Of a DNA stretch of 64,000 bases, positions 23,165 to 33,146 are shown piece after piece. Position numbers and translations under genes: made by a program. The stretch's first letter is position 1. Each line of letters opens with the position of its first letter. Source of the stretch: Morella rubra (lineage: Eukaryota > Streptophyta > Magnoliopsida > Fagales > Myricaceae); NCBI GenBank assembly GCA_003952965.2, contig CM025851.1:18949633-19013632 (forward strand), given 5' to 3'. The notes below the pieces were generated by a model. The model was not told the origin of the DNA and searched no databases. It worked only from the letters and a program-made list of their open reading frames with translations.

Positions 23165-25133
23165 CTAAGTATAGTCTACCTTCCGTAGGTACTCATGTGC
23201 ATTTGGACTTAGTGCCTTCAGCTCATCCATCTTCTTGTTGGATTCACTTTCAGTATATGCAGTGGCCGCACACCATAGCTTGTCTTTCAAGGCTACACCG
23301 CGATGGTTAGCATCTCTGAAGTTAGCATACAGATGTTTGACACAGAACCGATGATCGACCATTGGGATCACAGCTTTGAAATCTTGTGCAAGCCCCTGCA
23401 TAAAGATCCACAGTCAGCAAGGACATACTAAGTGTAGAAGTCTAAACCAAACAAAACAAATGTAATAAAATGACCTTCTGTCTATCAGACATGAATGTCC
23501 AACCTCTGGGTGGAGCTGAACCGAGATCCCCCACCAACGTCTCTAAGAATAATTCCCAATTGTCCTTAAGCTCGGCTTCTACAACAACAAATGCCACAAG
23601 GTACATATTATTGTTGGGATCCCGGGCGACAGTACTCAGAAGCTGACCTTTGAACCCCCCTTCAAGAAGCAACCATCCAAATAGATTAGGGCTCTGCACC
23701 CATCCTTGAAGCCAGTCTTCATAGCATTGAATGATACATACAGGCGTGGAAAAAACGACTCCGGAAAAATACGGTCAATCATTACTAACACACGGCTACC
23801 GGGGTTTGTCTCCCTCTCTGTAGCACAATTGTCCTATACCCTCTTATATTGTTCCTTATGGGAACTGAATATCATATCCAAAGCTCTCCTCTTTGCTCTA
23901 TAGCATTTCTGCCTCATAGTCTCGCGCTGCCACTTTCGCTTCACCTCGTCATAGATTGTAGACATTGCCATATTTGGTTGACTTTTAATCTGGTCAACCA
24001 TTTTATCCGTAATCCATCAGAAGCTGACTTGAGATAGCTTGTACCATCTTGGACACTTATGTCTTGGCTGAATATCCGCGATCTTAAAGCTTCATTCCCT
24101 GGGTATCATCATACCATACACCCTATATTTACACTTCTCCCTCCTACACACCATCACGACTCTGTCCCCGCTGTTTTTCTTGAAGTAGACATCCTTCCCC
24201 ATTTTAATGTTGGCCTCTTTTACAGCAGCTCTAAATAGTGCTGCATATGTGAACTTCATTCCCTACATTAGGAACACTGACCGTAGGGCACGCTCATGGA
24301 ACTCTGGAGCAGTGCGTGAAGGCCGATCAACCTCATCTTCACTCTCATGTGGAGATATAAGGGTATCAGAGATCACTTGGTCAGAAAGGTACCCTGCAGC
24401 ATGCCAATTAACAGAGAATAATCAGAACCAGTTGATGGATCACTAAATATCTTCTAAGTTATTGATGACTAAAGTACTTACCATCATCTACAGACTCTGG
24501 ATGTGTTGAAGGTGCGTCATCTCCAACTTGCGTTGTCACGTGTTCGTCATTTGCCATATCCGTCGTCATGTGTTCCTCATCTCTATCAACAACATCAGTG
24601 TCTTCGACGGGGCCACTCAATGGCCCACCCACCTCGAATGAATGGCCACCCAAACCAACCGATGGCCCCCCCGAAGTTTTCATTGGCCGCTGCTTCATCA
24701 TGATCGTCATCGTACAGATCATCATCGCTACTTAGAGCATTACTCCACCATTTGGTACCAATTCCAAGACGACGTCTTTCCGTTTGTTCATCGACCTCGT
24801 CAAACGGGTCCACTACAGTGGCAGCTTCAAACCCAACTATTAGAGCAGTACTACATCCTTCCCAATGTGTTCTGCCACCATTTGAAGGACATCGGAGTCC
24901 CCTGAGATAATCTTCAACCCATCGAAGAGTGTCTTCCTGGGCTCCTAATAGTACAACAAGTCACCAGACTTGTATCCGTAATCCTTGACAACACCCTCTA
25001 TCTCTATAAACGAGAGATAGTCAGTGTCGCATGGATCAGCATGTACAGCAACCTGACCACCCACATAAACACATCTTTCAGACCTGTCGAATTGTCCCCC
25101 GTAGTGCACCTTAAACAATACAGATTCTAACAT
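23165..25133 (-). pseudogene. mudrA-like transposase of MULE-2
   Basis: Domains in order on the minus strand: an N-terminal PB1-like domain (25133-24945, with FKVHYGGQFDRSERCVYVGG), an acidic linker (24725-24459), a MuDR-type DNA-binding domain (about 24262-24100, FTYAALFRAAVKEANIKMG) and a MULE DDE-type catalytic domain (about 23740-23165). The last includes LDGCFLKGGFKGQLLS split by a frameshift at about 23680, then GWTFMSDRQK and HRFCVKHLYANF. Two of the catalytic acids are recognisable (in LDG and MSD). The third and the SWIM zinc finger were not found, so the C-terminus is lost or beyond recognition. Stops occur near 24260, 24075 and 23850. A probable intron lies near 23400-23460. Confidence 0.82.
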
Positions 25134-26581
25134 GTCACAACAAACCTACCACAATGATCAGATAAACATTAGAAAAAAACTGACTAGGACAAATAATTTA
25201 TACTATACTTTATAACCTTGTGAGGTGATAATGTTATAATACTGTTCAGAATGTGGTAGTTAGGATTCAGTTCTCTATATTAAATACAAACAGTATTTAC
25301 AACATTCAAATACATCTACCAAAAGCATGTCATTTATACTGTCCCAAATCAGGTCCCAAAAATGTCCAAATATATGCCCAAATCCTATCATTTTTTCCTT
25401 ATCTAACAATGTCCGAATACATCTAGCAAAAGCATAAAAGAAGTCCCCATCTACCAATACAGAAGACAAACGAATGATTGCCAACAAATTTCTATAACAT
25501 GTTTACTCTACAAATAAAGCACCCAACAAAATACATTGATTACAAATTAGAAAACTTTCACCAACTGATCAAAATAGAATCCACCTATTAACTTGTTACT
25601 CACATGCCAAAGCAACAAACAACGTACTATTTATTAAAAAATTCACACAAATAGAATCCACCTAGGAGGGATCAAAGTATGGTCCAAACAGTAGTTAGCA
25701 TGTTTCATTCCTCTTAAACACATCGTGCAAAATATATCACTCCTTTTCACTGGCCATTAGGCACCACAGTTTACACTAAAAGCTTCAACAGTGATCTAGT
25801 TGAAACCTCCCTAGACTGCTCCAGCCAACCAAACAGAACAAAACAAAGTTTGTGCCTTGTTTGTCCATTAATGAAAAGAACCCAGGGACGATAGATGGTC
25901 TAGTTTTAGGTTCAAATATATGGTCTACACAAATGACGATAGATGGACGATAAATGACTAGCTTCTACAAAACAAAACAAAAGGCAAAAAGAAAGACAAC
26001 AGAAAAGGAAAAAAATAAAAATAAAGGCAAAACAAAAGACAACGCACAACCCAATAATTTAAGAGTAAAAAACAAATGAAACCACAAACATATACAAAAT
26101 GCAAAGGGAACCTGATGGGACCACATGTTGTTGACCACAGAACACTTGCATAAACAATTGGTAAATTAACATCAAAATTCCAACTAACGAAACCACACTC
26201 ACAAGGAAATGCATATAAATAGCCTCCTCTGTCAAATACCATCACCACACCCCTCACTCTCAAACAACCCCAACCACAGAATCAAAAATCAAAAACCCAT
26301 TTGCCAACGTTCAAATGAGGAGTATTTTGGAAAATGAATAGGAATAGAAGGAAAAAATCAATGTTTACCGTGCTTGTCTTCTCTTCTCTATGTCCAATTT
26401 AGGGCTTCGGGGCTTCAATACGCGTGGGTAAACCCACTCTGTAATCCTACCTTCAGTCAGTAAGTATCAGGTGAAACCAAATGTCCAACAATAATGTTAA
26501 AGGAAATCGGAAGGGGGAGGGTTGATCTGCACGTGAAGGGATTGCGGGGTTAGGGTTAGTCTCTCGTCACTTATGGAGGTC

Positions 26582-26778
26582 AAGAAGGTAACTGTTATGG
26601 GTGCAAATCACATGGGAAGCACGTGTTTGACCTGTCCGTCTGTTTTAAAGCTAAAAATGAACAGAGAACGAGTTTTGATGATTTTTGAAACTTAAAGGAT
26701 GTAAATATCCGTTAAGATAGTTGGTGGGTCAACATTGATTTTTGGTCATCCTTAATGGGTGAACTATGAAATTACTCC
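26582..26778 (-). repeat. Right terminal inverted repeat of MULE-2
   Basis: Inverted copy of 21288-21484, ending GAAATTACTCC at 26778. Confidence 0.88.
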
Positions 26779-26787
26779 GAAAATATT

Positions 26788-27308
26788 TGTTGCATACTTT
26801 ACAAGACACAAGTGAAGGTGTGTAATGAAGTGGTAAATGCAATGAAAAGTGATTCTTTACTGAATTTGTGGAACAAGTAGCTGGCTCACTTGAGTGAGAA
26901 GGGATTGCTTTGACAAGGAAATCCCTCATTCCTTTCGCCAAAAGCACGTTCTTTAAATTTCTATGATTATTGTTTAATTGGTAAACAACATACAATTTCT
27001 TTTCAGAAATCCTCTAGTAGAAAGCCTAATGTCTTAGATTTATTTTATTCTAATGAATGCAGCCCCATTGAGGTGAAGTCCTTAGGTGGAAATAAGTATT
27101 TTCTTACTTTTACTAATAATGTTTTACGAAAGGTGTGGTTGTTTTGTTTGAGATTAAAAAGCTAGGTTTTTCAACACCTCAAGAAGTTTCATGCCATGGT
27201 GGAACCAGAAACTGGTAAGGTTTTGAAGTGTCTTTGGACTAACAATGGAGGGTAATATATGTCTAATGTGTTTGAAGATTACTGCTCAGAGCATGACATT
27301 AGATATGA
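26788..27308 (+). pseudogene. Copia-B protease end and integrase start after MULE-2
   Basis: Continues the copia frame with a QVKVCNEVVNAM-like stretch. It reaches the integrase start near 27060-27130 (VKSLGGNKYFLTFTN) and about 27290 (DYCSEHDIRYEK), which normally precedes the T-P-x-x-PQ-NG core. There the sequence joins the 3' LTR, so the integrase core, RT and RNase H are deleted. Confidence 0.72.
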
Positions 27309-27828
27309 GAAAGGCAAAGCCTATTCGTGGGCCCCAATTTTAAATAAAAAAGAATAGGACAACAAGAGGTTGCTGCAAAACACAATTAAGATGAAAAAGA
27401 AAGATGCAGCCGCAAGAGGAGGAAAAAAAGAGAGAAGAGAGAAGAGAGAAATAAAAAGAAAAAGGAAAAAAGGATAGAAGGTTATCTGGCTATTTCATTA
27501 GCGGGGAGTTGTGATATTCAGATTGAAGATCCCGTTATAGGGTGAGCTTCGTCAGATTCAAAGATTTGTGGTGAGGTTATATTTTTCTTAGAGAGTTGAT
27601 CTTGTTGTTTTTTAATTTGCTTGAACTCAAGTTTTGGGCATAAACTTGAGTGTTGTAATCTCTATTTTAATATCTCAGAGTTGTCCCGTGGTTTTTTCCA
27701 TCACATTGAAAGATTTTCCATGTAAATCTTGTATGTTCTCTTTGTACTTGCTTTATTTCTTTTCTAGTTTGGTTGTTGGTTTGTTTGGAGTTATTATTTA
27801 ATTTGCATAGGGACGATTTGGTCCAACA
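27305..27828 (+). repeat. 3' LTR of Copia-B, 5'-truncated
   Basis: Matches 16423-16991, starting at ATGAGAAAGGC and ending GGTCCAACA. About 20 bases at the LTR start are missing. The join to the integrase falls in a shared ATGAGAAA stretch, so a microhomology deletion is likely. The many differences from the 5' LTR show age. Confidence 0.83.
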
Positions 27829-28602
27829 AGGACCTATCTGGGATTTGATGTCCGTAAGCTTCAATGACTCTTTAGTGAGGGAAGGCAGCAAGCAGAAACC
27901 AACCCGATGGCATCGATGACAAATTTTGCCCCATCATATTCTCTAACTGCGAGAAACTTCAAGCATTGAAAACCTTCTCTGCCTACCTCATACTAAATAT
28001 TTTTACGTTCTACATTTTTACTAGATCCAAAGCTCTCAGCTGCACCACAGCATCTGAGTCATAGTCTATTTTCCAACAAATACTCTCTATTTCTTTCCTG
28101 GCATAGGCTAGTGAAATTGAATTTTAGCTTTTTTCGATTGAAGCTCAAATCTTTTAGCAAGACCTAAATGTGGGTACCACAATATCTAAAGTCATCATTT
28201 GATGGGATTGGGGAATCGGCAAGGTTTGCAATGGTTCCTTCCCATTTCCTTCCGTCGATTCCAATTCTTAAATCTTTTTCCTGCATACAACTCCTTCAGT
28301 TTGAGTTAAGCTCAATAGGATACCGTCGACAATTCGCTCAAGTTGCCTGCAATCCAACAGATCTAACAACTTTAACCGAGTAAGATTTCCTATATCCTTC
28401 AATAACTCTCTGATTGAGGAATCACAAAAGCTAAGAATTTCTAAATTCCCAAGTGATCCAATTGTGAAACATCTCCTAAAGAACATTTAGCCAGATTCAA
28501 CGTTCAAAGGTTGTCAATGTTTCGAATTGATGGTGGAAGCGACTAGAAGGAAATACATTGCAAAGACAGAGCCTTTAGTTCCTTCATTCCATTAAATATA
28601 TC
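27829..28602 (-). pseudogene. CNL pseudogene: first LRR segment
   Basis: Read on the minus strand, this stretch gives FNGMKELKALSLQ, then SLGNLEILSFCDSSIREL, NLTRLKLLDLLDCRQLERI and, toward 27840, FQCLKFLAVREYDGAKFVI. These are successive LRRs of the CNL class. It lies between Copia-C (from 28603) and Copia-B (to 27828). Stops within the first repeat and several frameshifts show decay. The duplicated targets at its edges are ATATC (28598-28602) and AGGAC (27829-27833). Confidence 0.85.
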
Positions 28603-28727
28603 TGTTGAGCACAGAACGAAAAACACAAACACACGGAGGCCAATATTTAACGTGGTTCGGCAATTTACCTACTTCCACACAGAGGAGATAACTTTGATTT
28701 CAACAAACCAAATACAACTCTCAGATT
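28603..28727 (-). repeat. Copia-C 3' LTR, second half
   Basis: Matches about 32762-32886, the distal half of the 5' LTR, beginning (plus strand) TGTTGAGCACA. It joins the integrase piece in a shared GAGAGTTG-like stretch near 28720-28727. Confidence 0.85.
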
Positions 28728-29045
28728 AGAGTAGGAGATCTTATGACCAAACCACACCATCTCCGGCACTTCGAACTTCAACGATACAAATGGTGTTCTG
28801 TTGATCAGGTAACAGGCTGCACGAACTGCTTCACCCCAGAATGGCTTAGGCAACTTGTCATACTGAGCATACATCTGTTCGTTCTACAATGGTCCGATTC
28901 ATCCTCTCGGCTACACCATTGTGTTGTGGGGTGTGTGGGACCGTCTTCTCGTGTTTGATGCCATGGCCAGAGCAGTATGCTCTTAACTCTCTGGAAGTGT
29001 ACTCGCCTCCATTGTCTGTCCGGAGGCACTTGACAAAAGGCACCA
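28728..29045 (-). pseudogene. Copia-C integrase core
   Basis: Minus-strand reading gives KCLRTDNGGEYTSRELRAYC, TVPHTPQHNGVAERMNRTI and, in a shifted frame, KPFWGEAVRAACYLINRTP. These are the integrase DDE core after the second catalytic aspartate. The first half of the integrase lies on the opposite strand at 29380-29504. Confidence 0.88.
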
Positions 29046-29504
29046 TGGTTGTCACCTGTGGACATATCTACGGCATGTTATACAAGACCCATGTGAAGAT
29101 ATGCACCAATAGCCTCAATGCAGTTTAAGATGAGGCATCTCCAAATCTATGGCATGAGAGACTCGATCATATGGGTGAGAATGAGTTATTTACATTGGCA
29201 AAGAAGGCGTTTATTACTGTCAACAAAGGTACAGCGCTAAACCCTTGTGAGCATTGCTTGTTCGGTAAGCAGCATCGAGTCTCGTTTAGTACATCTGCTA
29301 GTAAAAGATCAGAGTTGTTGAGCCTGGTACACTCTGATATATGCGGTCCCTTAGAGGTGGAGTCTTTGGGCGGTAAGAGGTATTTTGTTACATTTATTGA
29401 TGATGCTTCACGTAAAGTGTAGGTGTATTTCTTGAGAACGAAGGATCAAGTTTTTGAACAGTTTAAAAACTTTCACGCTATGGTAGAAAGAGAAACTGGT
29501 AAAT
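29046..29504 (+). pseudogene. Copia-C protease end, pre-integrase and integrase start
   Basis: On the plus strand the piece begins with VTCGHIYGMLYKTHVKI, continues with LWHERLDHMGENELFTLAKK (GAG-pre-integrase), PCEHCLFGKQHRVSF and VHSDICGPLEVESLGGKRYF, and ends with HAMVERETGK. The next expected residues (K-C-L-R-T-D) are found on the minus strand at about 29040, so the two pieces were adjacent before rearrangement. A stop at 29420 interrupts it. Confidence 0.88.
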
Positions 29505-29540
29505 GCTTTGACTCACCATAAACGAGTCAAACTTTTACTA

Positions 29541-30168
29541 CTGGCAAACTGGCAAGAGCTCGTGTCCCTCATCGAGGGAAAAGGTTGAAGAGATGGCTGC
29601 AATCCCCTACTCTTCAGCTGTTGGCAGTCTTATATACGCAATGGTGTGTACGAGACCTGAGATCGCTCATGCTGTGGGAGTCGTGAGCCGATTTCTTTCC
29701 AACCCAGGAAAGGAACATTGGGAAGCGGTCAAGTGGATTCTCAAGTACCTTAAAGGTACGTCAAAGCTATGTTTGTGCTTTGGGGGAGCTGATCCTGTCT
29801 TGGAAGGATATACAGACTCAGATATAGCTGGTGATCTTGATGGAAGAAAATCTACATCAGGTTTCATTTACACATTTCTGGGAAAGCTGTCTCATGGCAG
29901 TTCAGATTACAGGAATGTGTGGCTTTATCCACAACAGAAGCAGAGTACATTGCTGTAGCGGAAGCTGGGAAGGAAATGTTTGGTTAAAGCGGTTTCTCCA
30001 AAAGTTGAGAATCAGTCAGAAGGAATACGAGGTGATGGAGCAACAACTACTGAAGCATGTGAAGATCCACACAAAAGAGAATCTAGCAGACATGTTGACG
30101 AAGGTGGTCACTCATGAGAAGCTCGAGCTATGTAAAGACATAGCCGGGATGGACACCTCCAACTGATT
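29541..30168 (+). pseudogene. Copia-C RT end and RNase H
   Basis: Contains AIPYSSAVGSLIYAMVCTRP, FLSNPGKEHWEAVKWILKYL and LEGYTDSDIAGDLDGRKSTS of the RT/RNase H junction. After a frameshift around 29880 it continues to KIHTKENLADMLTKVVTHEK, the last conserved part of copia pol. The RT palm with YVDD is missing. A purine-rich GGAGGGGGAG (30200-30210) just after is the polypurine tract. Confidence 0.87.
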
Positions 30169-30213
30169 GATGTCAGGACACAATCTCCTCTTGTGAGTAT
30201 GGAGGGGGAGAAT

Positions 30214-30477
30214 TGTTGACTTTCCCGATTTTTTGCAATTCCATACCCAAGCCACCGAAGTCAAGATTTGCAGGTAGCAAATCTTGCAGCGCAACAACAA
30301 CTCCATTTAATGGAGTCAGGCGTGCAGTTCATTAACTGCAGCAGCTCAACAAGAAACTGATTTACACTTTTCCTCCTTGCTTTATAAATCAGTAACGTGA
30401 ATGAGAGATGAGAAGTGTGAAGTGTAGTAAGTAAAAAGAGTGAGAAAGAGGTGTTATAGAGAGTGGTTGTTCCCCCT
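30214..30477 (+). repeat. Copia-C 3' LTR, first half
   Basis: Begins TGTTGACTTTCCCG right after the polypurine tract and matches the proximal part of the 5' LTR (33146 downward). It ends near GAGTGGTTGTT, within a few bases of where the other half (28603-28727) begins in LTR coordinates. The two are halves of one broken LTR. Confidence 0.87.
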
Positions 30478-31097
30478 GCTCAACACCCTCTGCATCATCA
30501 TCAACTTCCTCTTCTTCTTCTGGGGATCCTTCCTGCATTTCTTTAGTCTCTATGGTAGACTGGAATGGCGCAAGTACCAACTCCACCAGAAGTTGCAGAA
30601 TCCTCACAGCAATCAGATGATGAAGAACTTCCTTCAGTTGATGACCCTCAACAAAACAGATCTACGAGAGGTTGATTGCTAATTTTGTCACGAAGATATC
30701 CGAAATCAGATTATATTCTTCTTACTGATGAGGGGGAGCCATAAAGTTTTCATGAAGCAAGAGCTCATACAGATAAAGTTAGATGGATTCAAGCTATGCA
30801 AGAAGAGATGAGTTCTTTGCAGAAGAATCAGACGTATGAGTTGGTGAAGCTTCCGAAGGGCAAGAGAGCACTAAAGAGTAAATGGGTATTCAAGCTAAAG
30901 AACAATGGCAAGCAGGTGAAGTACAAAGCTCGCTTGGTCGTCAAAAGTTTTCAACAGAAGAAAGGAGTTAACTTTGCCCAGATATTATCACTTGTAGTAA
31001 AGATGATCTCAATCCGAGTTGTACTGGGATTGGTTGCCAGTCTAGACTTGGAGCTTGAACAAATGGATGTGAAGACAGCGTTTTTTCATGGAGATCT
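30478..31097 (+). pseudogene. Copia-C integrase-RT linker and RT start
   Basis: The linker before RT (SSQQSDDEELPSVDDPQQ) leads into RT with MQEEMSSLQKNQTYELVKLP, ALKSKWVFKLKNNGKQVKYK and LDLELEQMDVKTAFFHGDL. At that point (about 31097) the sequence passes into a Gypsy-1-family LTR through a shared CTCGA. Stops lie around 30685 and 30745. The natural RT continuation is absent. Confidence 0.86.
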
Positions 31098-31578
31098 CGA
31101 CGCGACCAAGCCACTTGCTTGATTGGTAGGAGGATGTCACTCAACTCCAAAGCAAGAGATATACTTGCAAGAATTATATCTTTGAATCAAAAGTTCTTCC
31201 TTATTATTTTGGATAATCACTCATATATAGAGTTCATTACATCAAGGTCAAGCTAGAAAAAATGGAATAATAAAGTCTAGACAATTCCAACACAAAAGAA
31301 ATTAAATGCACTTTGAAATTCGCTGACTGTTGCCATTCCCGATGTCCAGTAGTAAAAACGTCATAACTTTCTCTAGGAATCTTCAAATGATATGAGGTCA
31401 AGTGCGTTTGAAACTAGAGACGTAGAGCTTTCCAACGATATATCGTACACTGACTAAATCTTCGTAAATTATTCCAACCGAGGTGCAAATCTGCCCGAGA
31501 TACAAGAGATGCTTTGTTACCACCTCGGCCCGAGATACAAGTGTTGTATGCCGAGGTGCAAGGGATGCTCCTGCATCA
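31098..31578 (-). repeat. Truncated LTR of the Gypsy-1 family
   Basis: Minus-strand sequence matches the Gypsy-1 LTR from its TGATGCAGGAGC start (31578) to about LTR position 530, where GGTCGCGTCGAG meets Copia-C RT. It has one extra copy of the 32-bp unit, against two in the 5' LTR and none in the 3' LTR of Gypsy-1. It sits directly at a break in Copia-C gag, so it was probably a solo LTR or element inserted in gag before the rearrangement. Confidence 0.9.
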
Positions 31579-32048
31579 TTTAGTAGTGAACTGAGAAGTA
31601 AGAGAGCTTGTTCTTCATCGCCAAGATTCAACACTGCGGTTGAAAGTTGGTTCATCAGGTTCTGAAACTCACTGGTGTGCTCAGCAACAGAGGTACCGCT
31701 CTTCAACTTCAAATTCACAAGGCGTCTCATTAAGAGAGCCTTATTTCGAGCAATCTTGGCCTGATACATGTTCTTCAGCTTTTCCCATAGGGTGTAGGCG
31801 TTTGTCTCCTGTGCAACATGATGAAATACACTATGGTCGATCCATTGTCTGATCTGACCAATAGTTTTCTTGTTCGACTTTTTCCAATCTTTTTCCGGCG
31901 TCGCGGCTGCTTTTACTCCTTTCTCTTCTATTAGATAGAACAGATCCTTGCAATTTAATAGATCTTCCATCCGGAGTCTCCAAAGTGTGTAGTTGGTCGC
32001 CGTAAGTTTGATCATTGCACTATAACTTGAATCCTCCATAGATTCCAC
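31579..32048 (-). pseudogene. Copia-C gag, N-terminal part
   Basis: The ATG at 32048 opens 156 clean codons before the LTR insertion: KLTATNYTLWRLRMEDLL, IGQIRQWIDHSVFHHVAQET and LMNQLSTAVLNLGDEEQALL. This is the UBN2-type copia gag. It is the best-preserved frame of the element. The rest of gag and the protease start are lost. Confidence 0.9.
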
Positions 32049-32289
32049 CTTTAATACTAGCTCAAATGGTTTGTTGCTTTACGTTCAGAGTAAAATCTCG
32101 CAAAACGGAGCCCACCGTTGTGTCCGGAACGGTCGCAATAACTAGGAATAAGTCCAATCCGGCCCAAAAAGGACAAAAATTGGGCCCAAATGCACAAAAT
32201 TCAAATCTAGAATACGCCTTCCAGAAACGGAATATTCCGTTAAAGTTAATGGAATATTCTACGGAGATGCTGACACAGTTAATTATCTC

Positions 32290-32640
32290 AGTTAACTTAA
32301 ACGCGGGCGAGTCAACTTGGTAACTCGGCCCGACTCAGCACGTTGACTCGCTGACTCGGCTCCACTCGGTGAAAACTCAACTGGCTCAGCGAGTTGACTC
32401 GTCCAACCAGGTCAGGACCCAAACCCGATTCACTGACCCACACCGACCCGGTGAACAAAAGGCGCGTTGAGGCGTGTGGGACAACACGCGTTCAATTCTC
32501 GAGCTCATGGGAGCGCGTGACACGTGTCTCCTGTAGCTGGCGGCGCGTGGGCGCGCGTGTGGCGAGTGAGGACACGCGCGGAATATTCTATAGGCGCGTG
32601 TGGGCCCGTGCGATTTCTGTTTGGCCTGCGGTTGGTACCG
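32290..32640. other. CpG-rich leader segment of Copia-C
   Basis: The untranslated leader between primer site and gag has a strikingly GC- and CpG-rich stretch. 32300-32405 repeats words like GTTGACTCG and GACTCGG. 32455-32620 is full of GCGCGTG words. The surroundings are AT-rich. I see no gene in it. Confidence 0.6.
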
Positions 32641-32745
32641 TTGTGCTCGTCTCGTCGCGAGGAATTCCCAGTTAGCTCTAAAATTTCATTTTAACACAGA
32701 TCGGGTCTCGGCCGAATACTGAAACTAAAATTTCGGCCACCTACT

Positions 32746-32759
32746 GGGCTCTAATACCA
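32746..32759 (-). promoter_or_regulatory. Primer binding site of Copia-C
   Basis: Minus-strand TGGTATTAGAGCCC lies just inside the 5' LTR end at 32762. It is one base off the common initiator-methionine tRNA match. Confidence 0.82.
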
Positions 32760-32761
32760 CT

Positions 32762-33146
32762 TGTTGAGCACAAAACAAAAAACACAAACAAACGGAGGCC
32801 AATATTTAACGTGGGTTCGGCAATTTGCCTACATCCACACAAAGGAGATAACTTTGATTTCAACAAACCAAATACAACTCTCAACTCTAACAGCCACTCT
32901 CTACAGCACCTCTTTCTCACTCTTTTTACTTACTACACTTCGCACTTCTCATCTCTCATTCACGTTTATGATTTATAAAGCAAGGAGGAAAAGTGTAAAT
33001 CAGTTTCTTGTTGAGCTGCTGCAGTTAATGAACTGCACGCTTGACTCTATTAAATGGAGTTGTTGCTGCACTGCAAGATTTGCCGCCTGCAAATCTTGAC
33101 TTCGGTGGCTTAGGTATAGAATCGCGAAAAATCGCGAAAGTCAACA
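32762..33146 (-). repeat. 5' LTR of Copia-C
   Basis: A 385-bp LTR on the minus strand from TGTTGACTTTCGCG to GTGCTCAACA. Its two halves recur at 30214-30477 (plus) and 28603-28727 (minus). Confidence 0.9.

Larger units (their letters stand above)
21288..26778. mobile_element. MULE-2, mudrA-bearing Mutator-like element
   Basis: A 5.5-kb element with terminal inverted repeats of about 197 bp beginning GGTTAATTTCATAGTTC (left) and GGAGTAATTTCATAGTTC (right, read inward). The flanks, GAAATATTA at 21279-21287 and GAAAATATT at 26779-26787, look like a 9-bp target duplication changed by a one-base indel. It carries a mudrA-like transposase on the minus strand (25133 down to 23165) and, facing it, GRF-type zinc-finger exons on the plus strand (21596-22521). 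Copia-B protease sequence continues on both sides. The coding regions have stops, so it is inactive. Confidence 0.88.
16403..27828 (+). mobile_element. Ty1/copia retrotransposon Copia-B with nested insertions
   Basis: A copia element split by MULE-1, a MITE and MULE-2. The 5' LTR is 16403-16991, and the 3' LTR ends at 27828 with its first bases lost. The target duplication is AGGAT (16398-16402) against AGGAC (27829-27833), one mismatch. Copia fragments in order are gag (17064-17339 and 20276-20830), protease (about 20960-21287 and 26788-26880) and IN start (about 26860-27308). A deletion removed the rest of IN, RT and RNase H and joins IN to the 3' LTR around ATGAGAAAGG at 27305-27314. It lies in the CNL pseudogene, opposite in orientation. 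Confidence 0.88.
28603..33146 (-). mobile_element. Ty1/copia retrotransposon Copia-C, internally scrambled
   Basis: The outer ends define a minus-strand copia element: LTR start at 33146 (TGTTGACTTTCGCG read on the minus strand) and LTR end at 28603, with flanks AGATC (33147-33151) and ATATC (28598-28602), one mismatch. Inside, the parts are out of order and partly inverted. From left to right: LTR second half (minus), integrase core (minus), protease end and pre-integrase (plus), RT end and RNase H (plus), LTR first half (plus), RT start (plus), Gypsy-1-family LTR fragment (minus), gag (minus), leader (minus), 5' LTR (minus). The pieces fit together as one element, so rearrangement followed insertion. 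CNL LRR sequence continues across the whole. Confidence 0.8.

Noticed and set aside
24207-24905. Plus-strand frames inside MULE-2
   Set aside because: They are shadows of the minus-strand mudrA coding sequence and its linker.
28603-33146. Suicidal auto-integration as the cause of the Copia-C shuffle
   Set aside because: Auto-integration joins LTR ends to internal sites; here the LTR is broken in its middle and the joints show microhomology instead.
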